Notes: generated by a model not told the origin, from the sequence alone. A DNA stretch of 64,000 nucleotides from Limonium bicolor (GCA_023374045.1 CM041778.1:292369533-292433532); one strand, 5' to 3'; shown: positions 1 to 10,625, numbered from the stretch's first letter. Translations and numbers: made by a program.

Positions 1-332
1 AGCCCCTTTGGGGGCACCCCCATTTTTCAGGTACCTGAAGTTTAAGAAGATCACCACACTGAGTGTAGGTGGGGTAGACCAAGCTTTGGGAGTCTACTAT
101 TAGTTAATTATTTTATTTCAGTATTTTACTTGAGTTTGATTCCTAGTATCTCGGGTTGTATCGGTATTCCAGACCGTGACATTTGAGGATTGTATTTGGA
201 CTAGCCTTGTTGGTCACAAGGGTGGCCAACGGCATTGTAATACCGCCCGGATGTTGTATTATTTCCGCTGCAGTTGTATTTTATTTGGGAGATCGCCGTT
301 CAGTTTATTGGATTTCGGGTTGGGGTATTACA
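1..332 (+). repeat. 3' end of a long gypsy-type LTR (truncated by window edge)
   Basis: The segment ends in GGGGTATTACA and carries the same landmarks as the 3' ends of the two long LTRs at 38712 (minus) and 43830-48170 (plus): an AGCCCC..GGGGC stretch, an ACAGGTAC-like motif, GGTGGCCAACGGC and a TTCCGCTGC motif before the terminus. It is read as the last third of a kilobase of an LTR in plus orientation. Its 5' part is outside the window, so solo or full-length status cannot be told. Confidence 0.6.
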
Positions 333-790
333 TATGGTAACTTTGAATTCACTTTGTACTGCAAACGGTAACCTGGTACGTGTACAGTGACCTGGTACGT
401 GTACCTTTCCTGACAAAAGTAATTACCTATGGTAACTTTGAATTCACTTTGTACTGCAAACGGTAACCTGGTACGTGTACCTTTCCTGACAAAAGTAATT
501 ACCTATGGTAACTTTGAATTCACTTTGTACTGCAAACGGTAACCTGGTACGGTACAGTGACCTGGTACGTGTACCTTTCCTGACAAAAGTAATTACCTAT
601 GGTAACTTTGAATTCACTTTGTACTGCAAACGGTAACCTGGTACGTGTAGTGACCTGGTAGTGTACCTTTCCTGACAAAAGTAATTACCTATGGTAACTT
701 TGAATTCACTTTGTACTGCAAACGGTAACCTGGTACGTGTACCTTTACTGACAAAAGTAATTACCTATGGTAACTTTGAATTCACTTGGT
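333..790. repeat. Tandem array, six units of 76 or about 94 bp
   Basis: Units start at about 333, 428, 504, 598, 690 and 766 with TATGGTAACTTTGAATTC and run through TTTGTACTGCAAACGG to AAAAGTAATTACC. Spacings are 95, 76, 94, 92 and 76 bp: long units contain an extra ~19-bp segment repeating the GACCTGGTACGTGTAC motif. The array lies directly after the LTR terminus and upstream of the ORF at 971. TTTGTACTGC also occurs twice at 6093-6130, on the far side of the PMD gene, so the array may be the subterminal region of one transposon covering 333-6163. Confidence 0.85.
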
Positions 791-849
791 ACGCTTGATT
801 TCAGTAGTCGTTGAACTAGCCGTTGGACATGTCAGTGTTACTCAAATAT

Positions 850-856
850 TATAAAA
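850..856 (+). promoter_or_regulatory. TATA box for the ORF at 971
   Basis: TATAAAA lies 115 bp before the ATG at 971, followed by a pyrimidine-rich leader, and immediately after the tandem array. Position and sequence fit a plant core promoter; no transcript evidence is available here. Confidence 0.45.
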
Positions 857-970
857 GTGGGTATTAGTGTCCCAACATACTCATTCCTTACCCCGTGCTC
901 TCTGAATCTGTCTAATTACATCTTGCTTGAACTCTTCACACCTTAATTCCCATTTCGCTCCCAAAATCAA

Positions 971-1408
971 ATGGAGTTTCCTTTCTGTTTGCACGTTAAT
1001 TATGTAGCTACTTTTGGTCGTCATGGAGCACAATTTGATAGAAGAATGGGGCACAGACGCGTAGAAGTTACTATGCCATATCCTAGTAATCTCCGGGATC
1101 TACAACGACGAGTAATTCGAGCACTACAGTCCCTCCTCGGCAGAATAAACATAACAACAATGGTGTATTTGGGGCTGGAGGGCGACTACGAGTGGACTTT
1201 TATTCATGTACGAAATGATACATCAGTTCGCCGGATGATGGAGAATTACATGGAGTATAATGATTTCATCGCTCATATTCCATTACTTGTTATTTATGAT
1301 CCTATTGAGCCCGATGATGATGATTTTCAACACCAAGAACCAATTTATGAGATGAGACGTAATGTAATAGCACGGGGAATAGAGAGACAAAGGTTAGGAA
1401 ATAATTAG
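971..1408 (+). CDS. MULE transposase N-terminal (PB1-like) domain ORF, hypothetical
   Basis: The single-exon ORF encodes 145 residues. Residues ~35-112 have the pattern of the PB1-like/MuDR N-terminal domain found at the start of many plant Mutator-like transposases: a YPSNLRDLQRRV helix, a basic and hydrophobic stretch, then FIHVRNDTSVRRMM (the I.NDxxVxxMM signature) and a strand IPLLVIYDP followed by an acidic run DDDD. Full MULE transposases are several times longer; no DDE catalytic region or SWIM finger follows, so this is a stand-alone or truncated N-terminal module. A TATA box and pyrimidine-rich leader precede it, and the PMD gene lies downstream on the opposite strand. The family call rests on remembered motif shape, not on a search; an unrelated plant hypothetical remains possible. 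Confidence 0.5.
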   Translation: MEFPFCLHVNYVATFGRHGAQFDRRMGHRRVEVTMPYPSNLRDLQRRVIRALQSLLGRINITTMVYLGLEGDYEWTFIHVRNDTSVRRMMENYMEYNDFIAHIPLLVIYDPIEPDDDDFQHQEPIYEMRRNVIARGIERQRLGNN

Positions 1409-1644
1409 GTTATTGGTTATTGCGTATTTGATCTTGTTAGTTCTCGTGTTGTTATAATTTTCGGGATTTATAATCTTTAGTAGATGTTTGGACGTGGAAT
1501 AAACGTGTTGTTATAGTTATTGACTTTTAATTATGTGATTCATCGTATTATCAATAACAGTAACGGGAGGGACATTATCAGGGCCACCACAAACTTGCGG
1601 TTGCAGCTTTCATTTATGTGATTCATACGATTTGGATTCAGGGA

Positions 1645-2196
1645 CTTTTCTTTCTTAGGAATTTCTACATTTTGATATATTTCATTTCTCGTGACATATA
1701 CAATCTTTGGTACATGTTAGATATTTCATTTCGACACTATCATTGCTGGAGAACATTCAACGACCAACAAAGAATTTAGACCACCAGATTGGCATTGATC
1801 TTAACAAGCACATTTGTCAAATACTGATCGTTAACTTTGAAAGGAGCCATGCATTGTGTGACGACACCAAATTCTACCAAATTCTTCTTCTGCCAAGGCC
1901 CATAAATATCACAATTCTTTCTCACAGGCAGCAAGCTCAACAGAAACAAAGGCATTCCAGGAAGTTTAGATTGAAGTTGGTCACACATCTTTTCTTTCTT
2001 AGGAATTTCTACATTTTGATATATTTCATTTCTCGTGACATATACAATCTTTGGTACATGTTAGATATTTCATTTCGACACTATCATTGCTGGAGAACAT
2101 TCAACGACCAACAAAGAATTTAGACCACCCATCTTGGCATTGATCTTAAGAAGCACATTTGTCAAATACTGATCGTTAACTTTGAAAGGAGCCATG
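1645..2196 (-). pseudogene. Argonaute (AGO4-clade) PIWI-region fragment, tandemly duplicated
   Basis: The minus strand at 1776-1988 reads continuously through landmarks of the start of the Argonaute PIWI domain: QSKLPG, a hydrophobic strand, LPVRKN, IYGPW, EFG..TQC, then VNDQYLTNVL.KINA. These residues and their spacing are diagnostic of the AGO4/AGO6/AGO9 clade. A ~207-bp piece (1645-1851) is repeated at 1989-2196 with few differences, and the second copy extends the match to KINAKMGGLNSLL and SPAM.VSK before a stop. The catalytic region, PAZ and MID are absent, so it cannot act as an Argonaute. In normal genes this region follows MID and is spliced to the rest of PIWI. Here it sits between the MULE-like ORF and the PMD gene, the usual picture of host-gene capture by a transposon. 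It is antisense to the ORF at 971. Confidence 0.8.
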
Positions 2197-2204
2197 AATG
2201 CAGA

Positions 2205-2366
2205 AACGATGCATTTCTAGAAAATTTTTGGCATAGTCTCCCCTGTTTTTCTTATCTCCACCGGTTCTAAGAACCTCCACAAAATCAACCAACAGATCAT
2301 CAACAAGGTCACCAGCATTGTCAGCAATAATTCCACCATCACCAAGTCCACCAGAAAAAAACTACA
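2205..2366 (-). other. Open, coding-like stretch of unknown origin
   Basis: A stop-free reading of about 50 codons on the minus strand contains GGLGDGG, DNAGDLVDDLLVDF and GGDKKNRGD. It abuts the second Argonaute copy but does not match the part of Argonaute that should come next. It may be another captured exon. I do not recognise it. Confidence 0.25.
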
Positions 2367-2474
2367 TCCAAACAAATTGTACTAGCGTCTAACACACCAA
2401 GTCAAAATGAAAGACAACAAATAGTTCCAAGATGATACTAAAGTTTATTACATCCAAATCCAAGATGACAAGCA

Positions 2475-4931
2475 CTAGGGTGCACCATGCTGGCGCTGGT
2501 AACTATCCCATATGTATAAAGAGCTGAACACATCCACAAGACCATCAGTTGCAGCCCTTTGTTCTTCTTCTGGCATCCCCTGACGATAGTATGACCAGTC
2601 CCATGCATTGTTCTCTTGGTAGTACGGGCGTGCAAGCTCACTTGCCTCAGACAGTAGCTGTAACACACTTGGTCAGGTAAGTACACATAAAAAAAAAAGT
2701 GATATTTAATGAAGTACTATGACAAAAAGAACTTACTAGACAGGGATCTGGACGATGAACCAGGGTGGTCTGATAAGTCTCAGGGTTTAGGATCTTCGGG
2801 TGTGTGTGGTGGTGTACCAATCTAGGTAGAGTGGGTCACAAGCATGCAACCGCGCATTTGTGCGCGTATACCCTGGAACCAGCAATTTAGGAGTGTTTTC
2901 CCAAAAATTATACATGGGGGGGTATACACAGGTGTAGGGTTGGGTTTTTCCTCTTTTTTCAGACCTTGGGTTGGGTCTAATAGGAGGTTCAGGGATATCC
3001 TGAATGTAACCAAACTGGCGTAGACAGCGACCAGGCATGTATGGCTCATTCAACCCCAAAACCGGTATGTTACCTCTATACCATGTACGCCCTCCATGAA
3101 CATTAACATTATCTCGACCGTAGGGCAACCAATCAATCTACAATGAACATTAATAGTAAAATGTAACCAACAACGAAAGACAAAAATAATAATGGTTCAA
3201 TGTGTTAGCAACTACAAACACTTACATTTAGAGCAGTCAAAGCATCTAGATGCTCACGATATCCTTGCAGTGAACGATGATCCTGCACTTGAGAGGTAGA
3301 TCTCACCCATCTTAGAGCCCAAGGTCTATCATTAGCGCGCCAGTCCGGGCTAATCGCTGGTCTTAATGTAGGGAAGTACGCATAAATCCAGCACTGTGCA
3401 TATAAAACACTAGAATGATTAAGCAGTACCAATTATTAATACTCAGTGAGTTATCAATACTAGATGCACATTAGGACACATACCTCAAGTAACGTCATAG
3501 AACCACCTATCCCACTGGAGTCGGCACGAGATGCTATCCCTAGCTGGCGATATAACCATGCAAGAGTACCAGCTCCCCATGCATATTTACGAAGCTTGGT
3601 ACCTTTCTTCACAGGAGCTACTAAACTGAACAGCTGTGGACTCATACGACCATTTGATTTTCCAACTAATATGGTGGTACCAATCAGATGATACAACCAA
3701 CCACATGCCTGCTTCATTGCCTCTTCATTTTCATCCCTACATTGCTGCAACAAGCTCGAAATTGATACAGCACCGGTATTCCACAGTGCCTCTGTCATAC
3801 TCTCAACATCTGCCCCAAAATTAAGACAATCAGCCATTACCTCCTTCAACTCAGGGGTGGATGAATTCGCTGTCAATGAACGACCGACGATGGGGATTTG
3901 CAGTAGCATCCACACATCATGCAGGGTAATCGTCATCTCACCAAACGGCATATGGAATGAGTTTGTATCAGGCTGCCACCTCTCCGCAAAAGCACTGATC
4001 AGGGACATATTGTTGTATGGCATCGTAATATCCTGTAGGTGCTCTATACCAGAATACTCAAGCATCTTCCTTGTTCTTGGTTTAGAAATTTGATCTTTTG
4101 GCCAGCAGGTAAGCATCACCCTACGGGATTTGAAACTCAAAACCCCACGATCCTACATAATGACCAATATTTAACACTTACAAAACGTAGTATGATATTA
4201 AATGATCAAATACAGGAGAAGATAGAGAACATACCTTAGCCGAGGTCCATAAGTCAAGTGCACATGACCCCCGAAGCTAGTGATAACACTAGTGAGTAGT
4301 GGACCGCCAGGAACTGGCACCTCTGTCAACTTCCAAGAGGTAGGAATGGCTGGAACCATCGCTAGCGCTGCTTCCTCGTCAGTGTCATCCTCCTTATCCA
4401 TGACTTCATCATCTTCCTTATCCTGTTCCTCATCCACGTCGGGTGAGTCCTCATCATCAGCACCACGACCATCGTCATCAGCATGTGGCGAACGCTCAGT
4501 CATCACATGGTCCTCAACAGCACGGGCAGGTGATGGGCGTGGTTGACGTGATGAACTACCACCGCCTGACGGAGCAGTCTGGTGGCTTGATTGCCCTGAG
4601 ATATTGAAGCTAGAGCTGTGCAGTGATCTGTCAGAAAAAGCACAACTGGATGATGACAACTCTGGCATGCGTCTCCTCGGTATATTGAACACCGCCGAGT
4701 CATCCTCTGCTACCATTGGTGGTGCTGGTACTTGAAACGCCGGGTCGTTGGAAGATTGACCGGATGGAAAGATGAATGGCGTGCTGCTTCCATGCGGGGG
4801 GCAGGATTACTCGGCCCTTCACCAGGAACATGTGCACGACGACGGTACGAGGCCGTCATAGCCTGCTCCGCACCCCGGTCTTTATTCTTCCTCTTCGTGA
4901 CATGTCTCACTGCTTTTTTCAGACGATCCAT
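2475..4931 (-). CDS. Plant mobile domain (PMD, MAIN-like) protein, frame-disrupted
   Basis: Coding exons read 4233-4931, 3484-4152, 3226-3393, 2737-3137 and 2475-2657, with plausible GT-AG borders (GTATGT, GTAAGT donors). The start is the ATG at 4931, just inside a CAG acceptor. The N-terminus is basic (KKAVRHVTKRKNKD), then a Ser/Pro- and Asp/Glu-rich linker, then the plant mobile domain: PGGPLLTSVITSFGGHV, FAERWQPDTNSFHMPFGEMT, LHDVWMLLQIPIVG, the WGAGTLAWLYRQL helix, WIYAYFP and the tryptophan-rich RPWALRW. This is the aminotransferase-like/PP7-long-form family, partly domesticated (MAIN, MAIL1) and partly carried by transposons. Frame problems: the reading frame changes at a G6 run (4796-4801 on the plus strand), the junction 4233/4152 is one base out of phase, and the 2737-3137 exon is 401 nt where 402 are needed, the break falling at GGG(TG)n near 2798-2808. 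Pseudogene or consensus errors are both possible. Confidence 0.75.
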
Positions 4932-5636
4932 CACTGCATACGAATATCACACAGTTATATCCCTCATTCATAACATAAAAATTCAAACATTTATAATCAT
5001 ATCATTCACAATATTACAATTCAAAAAAAATTCAAATATTTATAAATCATTCACAATATTAGTTAGAATTCAAAAAAATAACAAATTAAAACATTTAAAA
5101 ATCATTCACAATATTATTATACAAAAATAAACAAATTAAAACATTTAAAAAAACATTCAACATATTAAAATTAAAAAAAAAAATGGGTCGAGTAGCGCTG
5201 CTACTCGCCCGTCTCCAACTAGAGGACCACCAGTCCTCTACTTCCCCGGCTGCGAGTACTCATGGTCCTCGCCCATCTCCACTCCGAGCCGCCCAGAAAC
5301 TCGCGCCCCCGTCTTCGCTGGAGAACCGCAGACGCGAGCCGCAGTACTCCTCGCCCTGGTCTCGTTCGAGTAGCGCTCCGCCTCGCCCTCCTTCCCGGCG
5401 AGTAGCGCCGTTCCTCGCCCAACCCCCATCCGAGTCACCCTGATCCTCGCCCAGCTACAGGTCGAGCCGCACCAGGGCTCGGCCCTGTATTTTTTTTTTC
5501 AAAATTTTCAAGTTTCCTCCGAATTTTTCATGCTAGATCTAGCTCAAATGATGTTGAATTTCAAAAACCTAACACCAAATTCATACTCAGGACACCCAAA
5601 TGTATAAGTTGCAAAAAAAAAATTTGAAAAACTCAC

Positions 5637-5787
5637 CGGAAAATTTTTCCAGCGGTGGATGGCGGCGGCAGGTGGCGGCTCCGGTGGCGGCTCCGGCAGA
5701 CAGAAGAGAGCTTCTTAAGGAAGAGAGAGAGGAGAGAGAGTGAGTAAGAGAGAAATGAAGAAAATAAGGGAGGTTCCGCTATATATA
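5637..5787 (-). promoter_or_regulatory. PMD gene promoter TATA and 5' leader exon
   Basis: On the minus strand TATATATA (5780-5787) is followed by a purine/pyrimidine-biased leader and, at 5637/5636, a strong donor CCG|GTGAGT. The next good acceptor is CAG at 4934, two bases before the PMD ATG, giving a ~700-bp leader intron. That intron holds a GC-rich block at 5180-5450 with repeated GAGTAGCGC motifs; overlapping ORFs there show no recognisable domain. A leader intron of this type is common in plant genes and suggests the PMD gene was transcribed. Confidence 0.5.
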
Positions 5788-5789
5788 GT

Positions 5790-6163
5790 ACGAGCGTTTT
5801 TTACCCGAAATTGACGTTTTCAACTGCGATTTCAATACAACGTTCTGAAAGTGTAACAATGTTTGTAATTTAGTCAAACACAACATAAAATGTAATTAAC
5901 TTATGTGGAGTCACAATTATAACGTTTAAATGCGATTAAAAAGGGTTTTTACGTCTTTTATACGGGTTTATAATGTTTTGTAACAATCAGAGTGTTTTTT
6001 ACTGTTTACGCTCAAGAAATTATTTTTAAAAAAAACAAGAGTTACAACACGACATTATTACATGTGTACAACGTCAATATGAATTAAAAAAATTTTGTAC
6101 TGCGGTGATTAGTAATTTTGTACTGCGAATAGCAACCCAGCTAATTGTATCCGACTAAAACAA
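5790..6163. other. AT-rich flank with TTTGTACTGC repeats
   Basis: There are no genes here. The segment is rich in T runs and ends with two TTTGTACTGCG copies (6093-6103 and about 6116-6126) in the same orientation as those in the 333-790 array. Direct, not inverted, orientation argues against simple terminal inverted repeats. The element boundary is undetermined. Confidence 0.4.
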
Positions 6164-6165
6164 TA

Positions 6166-6395
6166 CTCCCTCCGTTAATTAATATCTGTCATTCTAGGGA
6201 GTGATTCTTGTTCAACAATACATGTCATTCTAGCTTTTTGATACACATTTTTCCATTTTTAACCCTACTATTCAACATAAAAGTAATTATTATCTAGATG
6301 GAAAAGTAAAAAGTAGGGGTACATGCGTCTTTTTTCCACTTTCCTTAATAAGTGTGCAAGTTTCTAGAATGACAGATATTGTTAAACGGAGGAAG
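6166..6395 (+). mobile_element. Stowaway-like MITE, copy 1
   Basis: The 230-bp element begins CTCCCTCCGTT and ends AACGGAGGAAG, flanked by the dinucleotide TA on both sides (6164-6165, 6396-6397). These are the hallmarks of Tc1/mariner-derived Stowaway MITEs. Internal sequence is shared with 23947-24176 (opposite orientation) and 43595-43825 (same orientation). It has no coding capacity. Confidence 0.92.
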
Positions 6396-6639
6396 TAAGT
6401 ATTTTTGAAGCAAACACAAAAAAAGTTGATGATGTTGTACCAGGGGTCACTACGTGCAATCAGAATTCTAATTCGCTCAGCCGGAAAATGACCATCTTGC
6501 CCCTGCTTCAATATTTTCTAAAATTACCATATTTACCCACAATTTGTGACATATTACGAGGTGCATCCAAATTCCATGACGCACAGTCAAAAATCCAATA
6601 CCTCACTCAGAAAATGACCAATTTAGGTGCTAATGTAGG

Positions 6640-7436
6640 TAAAATTTGTTAAAAAAATTGTCCAAAAAAAAACAAAAAAGGATTCTGGAGTAGAAGACGG
6701 AACCCAGCGCCGCCGGCTTATCACACACGGCGTGGGCACCGTCCCATCTATACCGGCGCCGACGCCCCCCTCTTCCTCTTCGGCGCCCGCGTTGTTCCTT
6801 CCTTACTGGCGCCGGCCCTTCTCTACTGGCGCTGGCGCCGGGTTCCGGCCTTAAAATCACTATATCGTCTTCGTTATTGCTCCGTTTGTCGATCCGTTTA
6901 CGCCGACATGTTTGTCTTTTTGTCTATTTCTTTATGATCTACTTTGCTGATAATTTGTCTAATATATGTGTGTTATTTCTTCTTAAATGGGAAAACTACG
7001 TACTTAAGAAGAAATTACACATATATCAAATAAATTATCAGTAAAGTAGATCATAACAAAGTTGACAAAAATACGAACACGTCGGCACAAACGAATCGAT
7101 GAACGAAGCTATAACAAAGAAGATATAGTGATTTAAAGACCGAAACTCTACACTGGCGCCAGTGAGGAAGGAGCGGCGCGGTGCCGAAGAGAAAGAGGAG
7201 GCGTCGACGACGTTCCTTGCTTACCGGCGCCGGCCCTTCTCTGTTGGCCAGCGCCTGTGTTGGGCGACGGTCTTAAAATTGCTATATCTTATTCGTTTAT
7301 AGCTCTATTTTTTGATCCGTTTGCACCGACACGTTTGTCTTTTCGTCTACTTAGTTATGATCTACTTTATTGATAATTTGTCAGATATATGTGTTAATTC
7401 TTCTTAAGTATGTGGTTTTCCCATTTACGAGTAGTA
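6640..7436. repeat. Palindrome complex I with GGCGCC-rich core
   Basis: The arm 6851-6986 is repeated inverted at 7004-7136 around a 17-bp centre containing GGGAAAAC. A further inverted copy follows at about 7265-7436 and ends in GTTTTCCCATTTACGAGTAGT. Between arms lie GC-rich segments built from GGCGCC, CCGGCGCC and arginine-codon-like strings (6700-6850, 7150-7260). The same module occurs at 9134-9624. The structure is that of a foldback or palindromic MITE with a second half-copy attached. 6398-6640 shows nothing recognisable. Confidence 0.75.
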
Positions 7437-7819
7437 TCACGTGACTGAACAGAAGTATTGATTGTTTCTGCTTAGGGTGAGAATGATAGTGAATTCGATG
7501 ACTAATCAGTTAATGTAGACACAGGTCATCTATTTAATACGAGCCAAATATTTGTGGATGATGGTGAATTTGATGACGAATCATTTAACGTAGACACATT
7601 ATGCATCTATGTGCACTCCACGATCAAGCTCTGGCTACAGTTGTTTCCTCTGGCCGAACAAGGTGCTGACATTCATCTACCGGATGATTGAGTTGTATTG
7701 TTTGTTGGGATTTCTTTATACATGTAGTTAACTATTCTAATTAACATGATTTGAACATCGATCCAGATGGTTAGATGTGTTGACACTAACTACCATCGAC
7801 TTTCAGTGATATTAACTTT

Positions 7820-8265
7820 GTATTTAAAAGTCATTTTTTGAGCTATCTTCGTAGACAAACCAATCTCATTCACCATTTTATATTGTTCACTAGTGATCAC
7901 AATGCAAGAAGAGAAACCTTATCCTTTGCTTATAAACAGATTGCTCATCTACTCAAGCCAAGATTTAGTACATGATTGACTGGCACAAGTCTGTGATATT
8001 AACATTGTCTTCGAAAGTCATTTTTTAAGCTATCTTCATCGACAAACCAATCTCATTCACCCTTTTTATATTGTTCACCAGTGATCACAGTGCAAGAAGA
8101 GAAATCCTGCCCTTTGACATTTACATGTACATAGTTCTTACTGAGAGCACTGATCTCAATCAACGTAAAGTGCACAAGCTGTAATCTGTTTGACATTTAC
8201 ATATATATAGTTCTTACTAGGAGCATTGATCTTAATCAACGGAAAGTGCACAAGCTGCAATCTGG
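7820..8265. repeat. Two pairs of direct repeats
   Basis: A ~100-bp segment at about 7825-7920 (GACAAACCAATCTCATTCAC, GTGATCACA.TGCAAGAAGAG) recurs at about 8003-8104. A second ~73-bp segment (GACATTTACAT, AGTTCTTACT, AACG.AAAGTGCACAAGCTG) at about 8117-8190 recurs at about 8192-8264. No coding potential is seen in 7440-8280. Confidence 0.75.
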
Positions 8266-8282
8266 TAGACATTTACATATAT

Positions 8283-9098
8283 ATACTTCTTGTTCAATAG
8301 TAAAACAATCAAGCCTGTTTTATTTTATTAAAGTTATCAATATTGATTATCATCTGCACTAATTTCATGACCGTTAAAGACGATTATATTTGAAAGTTAT
8401 CAAAATTGTCTATCATCTCCACTGATTTCACATCCGTTGATGAAAAATCTATTTAAAAATTGTTGAAATTATCCATCATTGCAACTAATTTCATGTCCGT
8501 TGAAGAAGAATCTATTTAAAAAATCATCAAATTTGTCTATCATGTCCACTAATTTCATGTTCGTTAAGGAAGAATCTATTTGAAAGTCATCGAAATTGTG
8601 TATTTCCACTAATTTCATGACTGTAAAAGAAGAATCTATTTGAAAGTCATCGAAATTGTATCATTTCCACTAATTTCACGTACTAATTAGATCGGTGTCC
8701 AAATCGTCTGTTAATAAGAATATAACAGGCTTGATTGTTTACTATCGAATAAGAAGTCGATGATAGTTAATGTCAATATATCTGACTAATTAGATCGGTG
8801 TCCAAGTCGTAAGTTAATTAGAACAGAACAGGCTTGATGGGCTATTTTGCGGCCTACTCTTGTCGTACCTCTCACACATCAATACTAATTTGTCATCATC
8901 TCTAATAGTCTGTCTGAACAAGAAGTCCATGGTAGTTAATATCGGTAACTCTAACTAATTACGTCGGTGTCTAAGTCGTCGGTTAATCAAATTTAGATAG
9001 ATTAATCTTCAACGGTCGTGAAATTAGTGTAGATAATAGTCAATGTCGATAACTATAATCAAATAAAACAGACTTGATTGTTTTACTATTGAACAAGA
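8283..9098. repeat. About 66-bp tandem repeats with inverted flanking arms
   Basis: Five degenerate units at 8350-8690 share CACTAATTTCATG.CCGTT, GAAGAATCTATTTGAAAG and TCATCGAAATTGT. The same unit appears inverted at about 8990-9045. The arm ACTTCTTGTTCAATAGTAAA at 8285 recurs inverted at about 8715-8755 and 9070-9110, so the repeats sit inside nested inverted arms shared with palindrome complex II. Confidence 0.7.
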
Positions 9099-9712
9099 AG
9101 TAGATGACAGTTAATGTCGGTGACTCTAACTAACACTACTCATAAATGGGAAAACTACGTACTTAAGAAGAAATAACACATATATCAAAAAAACTATCAA
9201 TAATTAGATCATAATTAAGTATACAAAAAGATAAACGTGTCGGCGCAATCGGATCGACAAACGGGGCTATAACAAAGAAGATATAGTGATTTTAAGACCG
9301 AAACGCGACGTCGGCGCCTACAGAGAAGGGTCGGCGCCAGTGCCGGTAAGAAAGGAGCTGCGCGCGGCGCCAAAGAGGAAGAGGGGGCGCCGACGCCGCT
9401 CTATCTTTACCGGCGCTGGCGTCGGCCCTTCTCTATTGGCGCCGGCGCCAGGTTTCGGTCTTATAATTGCTATATCTTCTTCGTTATAGCCCCGTTTGTC
9501 GATCCCTTTTGCGCCGACGCATTCGTCTTTTCGTCTACTTCGTTATGATCTACTTTGATGATAATTTGTTTGATATATGTGTTATTTCTTCTTAAGTTCG
9601 CAGTTTTCCCATTTACGAGTAGTGTTAGTTAGAGTCATCGACATTAACTATCATCTACTTCTTGTTCGATAGTAAAACAATCAAGCCTGTTTTATTTCAT
9701 AACGTATTCAAC
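9058..9712. repeat. Palindrome complex II (foldback/palindromic element)
   Basis: The core 9134-9624 starts CACTACTCATAAATGGG and ends CCCATTTACGAGTAGTG, with complementary arms of ~165 bp around a GC-rich GGCGCC core at 9300-9440. Complementarity continues outside the core: GACTCTAACTAA on the left against TTAGTTAGAGTC on the right, out to the AACAAGAAGTAGATGA / TCATCTACTTCTTGTT arms and the AAACA-rich tails. Total foldback is about 655 bp. No target-site duplication was found. Related to complex I. Confidence 0.75.
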
Positions 9713-10625
9713 CTCCTTATATAATAAAATTCAGGGGCTCCTTGTAATATGTCATAAGTTTTTGGTAGATATTGTAATTATTAAAACATTTTGAGGGAAT
9801 GGCAAAATTGTAAAGTTTTTTTTAAATTCCGACTGCGTGAAGTGAAAACACGACTGAGCGTACGAGTTCAGTTTACGAGGGTCATTACATTCAAGATCTT
9901 GACACCAAAAAAAAATTCATCTTCGAATTTGGTGTCAACTCTATCTTTATTTTTGTTAACTTGCTAATCAACACAGATCAAAACTTGGATTTATCTCTTC
10001 AACAATATCCATATATAAGATGTTATTCGATTTAAATGATTTTAAGGACAATTTTGCATTCTAACGTTTGAGAATAAGGTTTTACAAGTTACTCTCTTCT
10101 CAAATACTTAGTTTTTCCTCCAATTTCAAACAAGTTGAACCATTACAGTTTCATGGTCCATTTTGTTTCTATGATTGTATTCTACTACTTCAAGCAAAAT
10201 ATTCGGTAAATTGTCGTAAGACTATAAGCTTATAATGCATAAGTATTAGCTCTTATTGTTCTATGGATATTGTTTATGTAAGGAACTTCATGAAGCAACT
10301 TAAACTTATTAAGTTTACTAATTATTTATCGATAGGAAACTTGGAGGATCAAAATTTTTAAACCACTTCCTCAGTTGTGGATGTTAGTTGCTATAGTTCT
10401 AGGTGAAGAACAAAACTTAGCTAGTCCTATTATAAAAAAGATACTTGTTGCCTATCTTTATGCAACTTTGTTATTCTGATTTTTTGTGATTTAAAAATTG
10501 TTATCGTTTTCTCACTAAACTATGATACCTTGCATCAAATTGACCATAAATTGACTCAAAAACAGAAAAGTAAAATCATTGTTGAAGATTGATTTAGAAA
10601 AATTGGTAATTTGTATTTCTTTAAA
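9713..10625. other. No recognisable feature
   Basis: AT-rich sequence with no ORF, tandem structure or transposon ends that I can support on either strand. Confidence 0.5.

Noticed and set aside
1707..2123. Plus-strand ORF of 138 codons
   Set aside because: It is the antisense shadow of the duplicated Argonaute fragment; the minus reading has the conserved motifs.
5183..5443. Overlapping ORFs on both strands in a GC-rich block
   Set aside because: Stop-poor because GC-rich and repetitive (GAGTAGCGC); low-complexity peptides; lies in the predicted PMD leader intron.
6630..9489. Arg-rich ORFs at 6630-6860 (minus) and 9286-9489 (plus) sharing ILRP, REG.APVRKE and RGRRRR strings
   Set aside because: They are translations of the related GC-rich palindrome cores; frame conservation follows from DNA similarity. 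No start context or independent evidence of coding.
9134..9624. Calling palindrome II a CACTA MITE from its CACTAC start
   Set aside because: The 3-bp flanks (TAA and TTA) are inverted, not direct, and complementarity continues beyond the supposed ends.
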